DNA of 64,000 nt, taken from Pieris napi (Eukaryota > Arthropoda > Insecta > Lepidoptera > Pieridae). Within the stretch, counting starts at the first letter, position 1. Each line of letters begins with the position of its first letter. Positions 38,701 through 50,700 of this stretch are shown here, in pieces. The translations under genes and the position numbers were made by a program. The notes below the pieces were generated by a model. The model was not told where the DNA came from and did not search any database. It saw only the letters and a list, made by a program, of their open reading frames with translations. The DNA lies in assembly GCF_905475465.1 (NCBI RefSeq), contig NC_062239.1, positions 8,432,001-8,496,000 of the forward strand. Reading direction: 5' to 3'.

Positions 38701-41700
38701 TTGACGTCAGAATTTTCGATTGAAAATTAGGGTGTTTTTTCGATATTAATTCAAAATAAGGTGAAAAAATAAATATTTTTAATCAAATAAATTACAGTAT
38801 ATTTGGGACATAATAAGGTAAGTTTTCACCAAATTTCGTTTAAAAAAATAAATTTTTGTAAAAGATAAAAATTAAAAACCAAAAACTTGGTTTTTTGAAT
38901 TTTTCACATAAATTTTGAGGTTATGTGAAAAATGTGTGAATACAAAAGTTTTAGATCTTTTTATTACCTACAACTTTGCCATTTAACTTTCTTCGATAGG
39001 ACTTTTAGTTTTGCCGGAAATCGAGATAAACCGTTTTTTACCCTTAAACCTCCCCCCCTACCCCTTCCCGACCTCAGATCGACCGTAATTTATTTTTCCT
39101 TTCATTTTGATCATATTCCCCTGCTTTTCTAATGGGTTTCATCCTACTGTAATTTTTTTTGGTTTCAAAAATTATCGGCACTGGTCTATAAAGAAGCTGA
39201 CAGTTTATTGATAACAAACTCGGAAACGCTTTGATCTTCTATTCGTTTTATTTGAGCGGCTGATTGAATACAATCTGAGGATTTAGTCTTTTATAAATTG
39301 ACTTAGGATTAATGGTGGTCGCCCCATTAAATGAAGAAATGTGTTAGACGTAATTAAGAAATAAGGGTCGTTTTATTCAGCTTTAGTATAGGTTAATATT
39401 TCCTGTTAGGATCGAATAAATATGTAGGATACACTGGGAAAAAAACACTTTTTGTTTACACTTACAAAGCATATTAAATATAAAACACATTTATCACCTT
39501 TTATTAAAAATATTTATTGCTTTAATCTTTAACGAGGAGGATATAAAATCAAATCATGTGTAATATTTTTTATGGGGCAGGAGGCAAAGAACTGGTTGGG
39601 TCACTTTGAATTAAGGGACAACTGCCGTCCATGGACACCTGCAACGCCGGGGGCTAGCGGATCTGTGGTCGACCTTTCAGGGAATGGTACGCTTTTTTCT
39701 GGAAGGCTCTTAAGTCGTATCGGTTTGGAAATACCTCTACTGACAGGTGGTACCACAAAGAGGTTGTGTGCGGCAGAAAGTACATTAAAAACTGCGCTGT
39801 TGTTTTATCAGTGATATGAGTGTTAAAGTATCTCAATAATTTTGTTTTCCTTAAACGATATAATATATAACTTGTATGTAGAATCTCTTTTAATATATTT
39901 ATCAAATAGAGATTTTGTATGCACTGTAATTTGTAAAATGAAATTTATATAATTTTCGTTCTACATCTCTCATTATAAATCGTATGTTTTCTTGCAGTTT
40001 TCTATAACTCTCATACTCCCTTCGGATGTTTGCCTGTCACGATTGGAGTACCAGAGATGTAGAACCGACAGTTTTACCCGCTCATTCGAAGCATAAGGGT
40101 CTAAAACACACCAACTTCCCGAATGTAGCATATTCCAAACATGTATTAAGGCTTTAATTGTTTCCTTTGCAGATTCTTCGCGGTAGTGTATCCTTTACGT
40201 TTATCGGTTGCGCGAAGAAGAAGTAAACAAATGTTATACTGCGCATGGGCAATCGCCCTAGCATGCAGTCTGCCACAGGTAACACAGACCTACAATGTCA
40301 TTTTCGTGAAAACTATTTTTTTATTATTTTGAGACTAATCATCTAACTATTAATCGCCATCATTTAAATTTTTATTATTATTAATTCATTCACCATAAAC
40401 GGTTCTTATTGTTTGTCGGAGATTAACTGCGCATATGATGGTAACTGATTCCTTAAAAATACTTACAGTGTTAAAAAAAAATTTGCAATGATTGTTAAAG
40501 AACTTTAGAAGACGCAATTGTTTTTATAATTTTTAAAGAATGCATATAATAATACAACGGTTTGTATTTATAAATCATTTGCATTATTATCATCATTATT
40601 ACAGTTGATGTGATGTTATGAAATTAAGTTTTTGCATACTTATGTCTGTGTGGTTTCTGGCCGTTCGTTAGTTAAGCCACGTTGGTACTAGAACAATTTC
40701 TACTAATTTGTCTCTTAAATCTACTTTCTGTGTCAGGGCAACTGAGCGATTGCACTATAAAAGTTAAAATTATGTGATTTATATCGTAAGAGGTTGTATT
40801 TAAAGAATTTAAAAAAAGATTTTATATTATGCCTTGGCTCTAAAATAAGAAATGATAAATAGAACTGGCAAAGAGTAAAATAAACACTCTGACTATTTAT
40901 TAAAAGCAAATGGAAAATTAATTAATTCAGACCTCGAAGTAGCTTCTACATTTGAAGAGTTTATGAGTTTCTTTTCCCTCTGAGTACAACCAAGTCTCTA
41001 AACACTTCACCCAGTGCACACTCATTATTAGAGAAAAATGTCCCTAAATGTGTTCTTAAAATTTAATTTAAGTATACTAATGATATTCTTGAAGCCTTTA
41101 AACTACTTAATTAAAATCGGAAGAACTCTAGGGTGTAGCTGTTGTAATTACAGATCAGTAATTGATGTTATAAGCTCTGAATTAACAATAATTTTTAGAT
41201 GTATCGATTGCGGAGTATTGTCGAACTAAATTAAATTTAGTATAATTTAACTATTATTTAATACAGTCTGTGAGTCGGTTCCATCAAACTTTAGACCTGA
41301 TTCGGTGAAATGCTTCGAAAAGATAATACTTAGCTTACTTTTAACACTTTGTGGTGGTTATAGGTGTGAGTATGTATGATTAAAAAGAAATTTGATTTTG
41401 ACAAGTGAGCTCCATCTCACCTCCCTTAGACAAGCACAAAAGTTTTCGCGGAGGCGTAGCAGTCCCAGTTTTATTTCCTTTGAAGTAGATACTGTTTGGA
41501 CGTGGGGTTCAAGTGCACAGATAACATTACAGATTTAAGTTGGCACTTAGTACTGGTGACCTCTGAGACTGGTGCTTTCCTCGCTCAACGAATAAGTATC
41601 GCAATAAAGGTGTTGCCAGCATCAAAGGTTTTTTAGATTAATTTTTGTGTTACTTTTATTTAATTATTATTATTACTATGTAGGTTAAAACTGTTTATGC

Positions 41701-44700
41701 CACTTTATAGAGCCCCAGTGCGGCCAGATTAGCTTACGCTAAGTAATGAAAACCTACGGAGGCCGCAAATAGGTAGTTCGTTGTTACAGAACGGTGTCCT
41801 ATATCGCCGTCTTGGCAGGCACTCCCCCTGGGAGTTAGGGGATAAGGTTCTTACTTCTGTATACAATTACCGAATGGAGAGGAAGGCTGAAGACCTTTGT
41901 GTTGAGGAACTCGAGAATTTAAGATGCTTGCCACGAACAGCTTCTATGCAAAAATGGTACGAAGACTTCACTGATCCAATAGCGTGGTACTTCGGTAGAG
42001 GCAATTCGTCCAGTACTTGGTAACCGAGCAAATATAAAAAGTGTTGTTTTGTGCGATACTTGTATGACATGTTGTGCGCTAACCAACACCTACCTTCTTG
42101 GAGTGTTATGCAAATCATGACACGGAGCACACGTTGGAGGAGTGTCCGCGGTGATTTCAGCTCCACATAATCTTTGTTCTGTGATAGGTAACAACCGTAC
42201 CTTGTGTTATCCAAAAAATGGTCGGCAGTGACGATGTATGGACTAATACGACTAATTTATAATTATTATATTGAAAATTACTTTTAATATTATAATAATA
42301 AACTTGTTATTAACCTTATGTTGAAAAAAAACTGTCATTACGCTGTACAAATGTACAATGTCAATTTTTGGCGCGTCCATGTTTATGTCACCGTAAAATT
42401 GTAAACACCGTTAGATTGTAATCTATCTCGCGAGATTATAAACTGTCGAAAGATTGTGAACCTCAACGAACTGCTTACAATTTAACGTATTATTATTCGG
42501 TAGTTATATGAAATTGTTGGAAAGTAAAATTAATCTGTAATTGACCAAAGAAGTTTGAATGATAACTAAGTTAGTGTAGTACAATCTACCGAATAATAAT
42601 ACGTTAAATTGTAAGCAGTTCGTTGAGGTTCACAATCTTTCGACAGTTTATAATCTCGCGAGATAGATTACAATCTAACGGTTTTTACAATTTTACGTTA
42701 ACATTTACAATACGTCTAGAGCTCCTAACACGAGCGTAGGTAATTAGAGGAACTCTACGTTCGGTAAACAAAACTGAATTTAAACCAACCCACTGAAAAC
42801 TAAACGGGTTCTACCGAAAAAGCCTTTTATCTCTACTGCTTAGGAAACGCTTTGAATAATATTATGAACACAAAATTTCTACGCTGCGCTATGCTAATAT
42901 TATATAAATTTATACCAACATAATTACTTCTAAATAATTTGTCTAATTAGTATTTTTCTGCTGAAGATAAATGTTACATAAATAATTAGTTATAGAAGGA
43001 TGTTTTGTATCTAAAAGCCTGTTTGATGGACATGATAAGTTCAACGTAACAATAATAAGGAATTTTTATAGAAAGCTACCCCGCGAACTTCGTGTCTCCT
43101 TAATTGTGATTTTACTTAGCCTACCTTTTTTACTTAGAAACATTTTGCTATTCTACCCCAGAGACTGATCGGTTTTTCTGTGAATTTTTCTCTATATAAC
43201 CCACAATATAAAATAGCGATGCTCGCAGAGGGGTGAAAATGGGTTGTATGTATTTTAGTATGATGTATCACAAAATATAAATAAATAGCTTACAAATAAA
43301 AATATAGGGTTCGACCACCATTAACATTAAGGGGTTTGAAATATAGATAGTAGTCGATTCTCAGACTTACTGAATATGCATAAAAAATTTCATAAGAATC
43401 GGTCGAGCCGTTTCGGAGGAGTATGGGAACGAACATTGTGACACGAGAATTTTATACTATAGAAACTATTTCTATTCATACGATAAGCGTATTACTTTTG
43501 GGTATTAGAATATAAAAATCTATATAACATGAGACGTGTCTATTCTTTGTTATTTAGGTTGCATTTTAAACATTGAAATATCCTTTCGTGAACTGTCTAT
43601 AATGGCAACTGGTCCTTATATAAAACGACACAAATATAAATACATGTCGATAGACAGTCTTATTGGCTTATATCATATTAAAATTGTGGTAAAGTTGTGT
43701 CAGAACTGTCAATGGAAGTTTCTAGTTTCAGATGCCATTACACTTATTGGGTCGCATAGCCAGCGGTGTGTGTGAATTAACTATCTATATATAATTTGAT
43801 TGTACTTTAGATTCGAAGATATTATAATTTATAAAACTTCTAACCTTTAGACAACTATACCTAATGGCAATATTGCTTTTTTGGAAACAAACACCAACCA
43901 CACAAAACTATACACACCGAATACCTAAATATACGCTACTTAAAACGCACTAAATTTAATAAAACTAAAGAAGATTTTCCCAACGCTTTTGGCAAGGCTT
44001 CTTCATCTTAAACCACTTTCTTAAAAGCAAAATTTTCACTATCGATTTAAAAGTTTATACATTTACTAATAATCTTAAGCAAGATCTTCTCAACCTGTCC
44101 TAAAATGCTTCCGTCCTTGTCGTACGGTGTTCTAGAACGTTCAGTCTGGCTTCGAGAAGGTTCCGATTTTCCCTGTCTTTCGCGTAACATTCCGTCCTTA
44201 TCTCACACCTAGAAATCTCACTCTAGAATATTCCTCCGTCAAAGGGTTATAACCAGTCCTGATAATGCCTAAAAATGGGTTTTTTGAAAAATGTACCACT
44301 CGACTACATTTGCTCTGAAACTACCTGATTAAAATGCTTCAGCGTACTGAAAACGGGAGGAACTTTCGAACTGAGTGAGATCAAAACAGTTTGTAAGTTT
44401 GTAACTGAGATACGCAATATCCCTGCTGCTATGTAATTGTGCTACCCACAAGGCGGCTAACCGCGCTTTTTAATTTCGAACCAAAGGTTGAAAACGTGTA
44501 ATTTAAAAGCAAACAAACTAGCTTAAATAGTTTAAATTTTATATAAATTACAACACTGTATTTTGTCTATATCGTTAAGCAAGTATATTTAAGAGGTTTA
44601 CATTAAATGGTTTGCAATACGGGCGCCCTCATAATGCTTCAGAAATTGTTTAATTATTCGTTCGTTAGTTCTTTATTGTATATTATATTAAGTAAAAATA

Positions 44701-47700
44701 TAGTAAAAAAAAGTACCTGTATTTAGTGGAGTCTTTTTCAGTAGCTATATTAAACAAATAAAAGAACATTTTACGAATTCAATTACTACTGTTAAATTAT
44801 TTTTTTTTATGTACCGGGAGGCAAACGGGCAGAAGGCTCATCATCATATCTTTTTTTACGTAGTTTTTTTACACTTTTTTTACGTAGTTTGTTAGGCTTT
44901 AAGGCCTAAGGGAGATACCACTTAGGGTGGTGAGGAATCGAGAACAAATGTTGAAATTGCGACCAAATCGGGGAAAATCGAGACTCAAGAGTAAGCGTAA
45001 AAATAGGACAAATATACGTGTTATGCTCATGTAAAGTCAATGACATGAGAAAATTTGAGAATTACGAGATTTTCACTGTTTTTTGTTTTGTTCCATACAA
45101 AATTAACTTTGAAAATGAATAACTCCGAAAATACTAAGGTTATCTGAAAAGTCGTTATAGTAATAGTTTCTTATAATCAATAGAAAAATCCAAATGATAA
45201 AAAATTAAAAAAAAATAAACTATTTTTTTTCAAATGCTAAGTCCACTACCGGCCCGTTTCGTTCCACTGTGCGCCGCGCCGCCGCCCATGGACACTCGCA
45301 CTGCCAGAAGGCTCGCAAGCGCGGTGCCGGCCTTTTTAGAATTGATACGATCTTTTCTTGAAGGACCCTAAGTAGAATTGGTTCCGATATACTAATACAA
45401 TAACATGACGTCGCGTTACGTTATTGAACTGTGTGACAGTAACAAATCCAATGTTATTAATAAAAGCTAACAAGCAAAAATGTATATAATAAGTTATAGT
45501 TGTATTTTTTTGACCCGCTGGGTCTGTGACCCAAAAAGTATCTTGGCCGCCGAAACGAGAGCGCTCTTGCAGGTTCTTCTACTGTGTCGATCGGCACGGC
45601 CTACTAGTCTCCGACCACCAGCTTCCTTCACCGCCCTATCATCCCCGATGTGCTCAAGGTGAAAAGAGAAAGACTGTGAGCGCATATTCCTATGCTAGTT
45701 AATTTTAAATATTTTTATTAAATTTACTAATTATTAGAGGCAGCGTCAATCATAATCATAAATATCGTGTTATAAATTATCATTAACTTAAATAAAATGC
45801 ACAGAGCGCGTCCTTAAACCAGAAGTAATTTTAATAAAGTATGAAAGATTTCCTGGATACAATATTCTAAATTACTTTTTGATTGAGTGGACAAGGGATA
45901 TTGCTTTTATGCTTTATCTATGTTCAAGTTTTCTTTTATGTTCCCAGTACACGTGGGAATAAATTTTGTAAAGTATATGCGATAAGAGTAAAAAGTAAAA
46001 AAATATTTTAAGCCGATGGATCCTTCCTTGTTTACGTTCAAAGGTTTACACATGAATGGCTGATGCGACTTTGAGAATGTTGTTTACAACAATGTTGTTT
46101 CGGGAAAAGGAAAATTATTGGAACGAAGTTCCTTATCGCGCGTTGTGAAAGGGGGCTAGACGGAAAAAATTCTTACGAAAAGTTGTCACGACACTTTTTT
46201 GCTATTGTAATACACCGGTTCTCGTCCGATCGCCGAAGTTAGGCAACGTCGGGCGAGGTCAGTACTTGGATGGGTGACCGCCTGGGAACAACTCTTGATG
46301 TTGGCTTTTTTTTTTGTCGTAAGATTGGTGTCGAGAAAATCTATCATACTGTTATGATACCAATTAACATATAAATTAATCGAAAGGAATTTCGTTCCAT
46401 CCGGGTGTCCCTTGACACCTCTAAAGATTTTTTCTTATACTGATTCTACGTAGGATACCTACTTATATGATTATAGGATTCCCTATTTCCATATGAACAT
46501 CTTTCATTAATACGATACATAACAGTAGCATTGTACTGATTTTATATTGTACGCTATTATTTAGTAGTCAATATAAATGATTCATAGTATGTTTTTGTTG
46601 TATTTTTTATAAAAGTATTGTATATATATTAGGGTGGTCCTTAGGTATTTTTCGACTTTTGAATTATCCTCGGGGCACTTTCTCATTTGATTATATACCT
46701 CTAAATATGAAATACGTGTTTTTTTGTTTTTGTTAAGATGTTTTTGCTACCAGCTGTCAAATTTTTTACAAATTACATATTTTTTTACATTATATTAACA
46801 GTCAATTAGATACCAGTCTTGATGTCTCTAAATTGACTGACAGACAAGTAACTATGGTCGTGACATCTACTTTGAAAAGTGCAGGTTGTGGTCCATCAGA
46901 ACTCAATGTCAATAGATCTACTATGCGTCGGTAATGGGTCAAAAATCGCAAAACTGTTGCAGAGTCGCTCAAAGGCGAGTTTAAACCTAATTCGTCAAAA
47001 CAATCCATTGGGTCGGAAACTTTTAGAAGATATTACTGGACACAAAACTAAAGATCGGCTGCCAATTTTGACATCAGGATATGGAGTGTATCAACTACTC
47101 GCTGTTCCAATATTGGAACGTGGAACAAGCGAAACTTGTGCGCCAGCTGTCTACGAAGCTATAAAGTCATGGAATTTGAGCTATAAACTAAAATGTTTGA
47201 CAATGTTTTGACACCACTGCTGTAAATACCGGCTTAAGGAGTGGAGTATTCGTCCTTCTGGAGCGCAAAATGAATAAAAATAAACTTTGGTTTGCTTGTC
47301 GTCACCACATAATGGAAATTATGTTGTCAGCTGTAGTGGATCAATCGCTTGCCCCATCTAGTGCTCCTGATGTACAATTATTTAAAAGATTTAAGAACAG
47401 TTTGAACACTATTGACCAAAGCGACTTCAAATCAATAACAGCTGATGACGCTGAGGCAAATATTCTTCCAGAAGTGGCCGCAGACAGGATTTCGTTTGCA
47501 TAAAAGCAACTTCAAGTACATGAACCTCGAGATGACTACAGAGAACTGTTGAATCTTACTATCATTTCCTTAAGAGGTGTTCCTGACAAAAGCGTTTCAC
47601 TTCGGAGACCTGCTGGTCTTCATCGAGCTAGGTGGATGGCAAGAGCCTTGTACAGTTTAAAAATGTATTTATTTAAGCATCAGTTTAAGCTAACGAAGAA

Positions 47701-50700
47701 GGATGAAAAGGCTGTGAGAGAAATATGTATTTTCACGGTGATGATTTATGTCAAATATTGATCAAGCAGTCTTCGAGTCAGTCAGCACCAAGAAACGACT
47801 TACAATTATTAATAGACCAAAAATAAAAGACAAAAATATAGCTACTGTTGCGCTGAAAAAGATTTTAAATCATTTGTAATTTGTCAGAAGACTTAGTTTC
47901 GCTTGCGAAGATGACGAAGTTTACGTTCAAGAGAAGAAAAAAATGGTAGAAGAACTCAAAATTTAAGGCACAGAAGATTGCTTAAAACAAATAAACCTTG
48001 ACATCGCACATATTGATAACAAAATAGAAAACTTCGTGAGTAGTCATTCCTTAAGATTCTTCCAGACCCTAGATCATGTCTTTTTTTAAAGACGTCGAAA
48101 CCTGGAACGAAGACGCTGATTATATAGCTGCCAAAAAAAGTAGTGAACGACATAGCTGAGAGGAATGGAAGAATATAATAAATTAATTCCACAAATGAAG
48201 AACAAACGCAATATTTGCTTTTGATCGTAAAAGAGTATAGGAAAAAGTACCGTAATACTAACAATTCAACCCTTGTATCTTAAAAGTAAACAAATCAGAT
48301 ATCTATATAATATCTTAATTAATAACAATAACATTAATTCCGTAATATTCTTAAGACCTGGGTATAAAAATAAAGAATTCTAACAAATACAGATTTTCAA
48401 TTTTTATATAAAATTCAAACTTGGTAGCGACCTCTAAATATCATTCAAAAATTTCAAAAAAAATACTGAAACACTTTTTTATGGTATATAACCCACTTAC
48501 GTGGTGCCCCGCGAAATTAAAGAAAAAATTTTTTTTTCTTAGGAATAAGGACCACCCTAATATATATATATATATATATATTGTGATACGAAAGAGATTG
48601 AATTAAGTCTTAAAGACTCAATATATAAAATTAGGAGAAGAAACTAATCATAACAATGTTTGTTTTAGTAACTTGCTCGTTTTTATAGATCAAGGTTAAT
48701 TAATAAAAGAAAGGTTTTGAAATAACTTTATTACGTATTAAATTACCTTGATATTTCTCATCGTTGAACAGAAAATAATATCAGTAGCTGATTGATTGGA
48801 TAGAATTTTTAAAGAAAACAATTTTGTTTATATTAAACTTGTTTATAAATTACATTATTTATTTATGGGCGGATGTCCTTTATCATAAGAATAAGCCATG
48901 TCTTCAATAAGTTGTAATGTGGGTAGGAACAAAAGAATCATTACAGCAATTCACTAAAATCTATTCACTTAATCAATCACTTTTAATTAGTTTTGTAACA
49001 AAAAGACACAAGATTATTTGGAACAAAAGCGATTCGTCGCAGACTTGGTGCGCTCGCCGTTGACGTTCGAAAACTAAACGAAATTCAACATGGCCGCGCT
49101 GACCATCGACACGACGCTCCGCCAGACTGACAATAGTCAAATCTAGTTCCAATAATTATTCCAGTATTTCTTAACAGATGGCGCTAGGAATGCGCCGTCA
49201 TATTAATAACATATGTAAATATTTACAATACAACTTTAAACAACAATATACTTAACCTGCAACCTACGTAGTAATAATAATAATTAAAAATAGAAAACTA
49301 GTACAAAAATCTATTTAAAAAGTTATTTCCTGTGGCAGTATACCTGTAATGCTGGCACCATGTAGTCGCTGGATTACGATACTTATCGAGCGAGAAAAGT
49401 AACAGCACTAGGGTCACCGGTACTATCTACCAGGCGCCAAGATAAAATTTTGATTAGCGCCTGTGATCTTGAACCCCACGGCTCAAGAGTGGCTATTCCA
49501 AAGTAAGTAGAAGGAATGAGTCTTGTATTTTTGCTTTTCCGAGGGAGGTGTCTATTGTCAACAATTGCAAACCATGATGGAAAAGCTAGCGGCTAAACAA
49601 CCTAGGCTGGTCAATCGCTCCACGCCACTGCTACTTCACGACAACGCTAGACCACACACTGCACAACAGACGGCTACCAAATTGGAAGAGCTTCAATTGG
49701 AATGTCTAAGACATCCTCCGTACTCCCCGGATCTTGCTCCAACAGATTACCATTTTTTTCGAAATTTGGACAACTTCTTGCAAAGGAAAAAAATTAACTC
49801 TGATGGGGCAGTCCAAATCGCCTTCACAGATTTTATTGATTCCCGTCCGACTGTTTTTTTTAGTAAAGGGATCAATGAACTACCTATGAGATGGCAAAAG
49901 TGCATAGAAAACAATGGTTCATACTTTGATTAATTAAATATATTATATTTAAAAATATTCGACTTTTTGTTCCTCCCATACAAAACGCCAATTTCATATG
50001 TAAGGACCTAATAATTTATGAATGGTATACAATAAAGTTTTAGTGAATGTTATAAATTATAATTTTTATAATTTTAAGAACATCAATTGAAATTTTCAAT
50101 AGATACATACCTACATATATTTTTTTATATTGCTGAAATAGTGCCAAATAATGTACACATTGGTGACAAAATCTGACTAATCCTTTTTATAATTATTACA
50201 AATAAATAAGTCAGTTTAATAAACAGACAACTGTTTTCAACAGAGCCTCATATTCCGAGTAAAGAGACATCCTTACGTAGCGGCATTCGAGCAGTGTGTA
50301 TCGTTTGGTGCATTCACAAATTACCAACTGGAGGTCGCCTATAATGTTTTCTGTGTCTGCGCAATGTACTTCGTGCCATTGCTCGTTATCACCGCCTGCT
50401 ATGTACGCATCTTCTATGAGATACAGGCCAGCAGCAAGGGGATTACAGGTAAATAAGGGTTTCATTGTTTAGTTTAAATATATTCATAAAAATAAATCAT
50501 ACAAATGGTATATATTTAATTTTGGAGTTTTTGAATAAATTTTTTTTCATCATGTCAAATATAACTATCAACAAAGAAAAAAAATAACTAACCTTAAAAT
50601 AAATAAATAAATAAAAAAAAATAAAAAAAAAAAAAAGCCTTTTATCTCCAGTATTATATAAGTTTACACTTCTTACAATTTATTTTTAGTGTTAGTTCAT

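Noticed and set aside
38932..39132. 66-codon ORF
   Set aside because: Lies wholly in one arm of the foldback; no domain, no codon bias, arm partner not conserved as coding.
43536..43775. 79-codon ORF in intron 3
   Set aside because: No domain seen; chance ORF.
45494..45685. Arg/Gly-rich ORF in a GC-rich patch
   Set aside because: Possibly a repeat, but I could not match it to a family, so no function is given.
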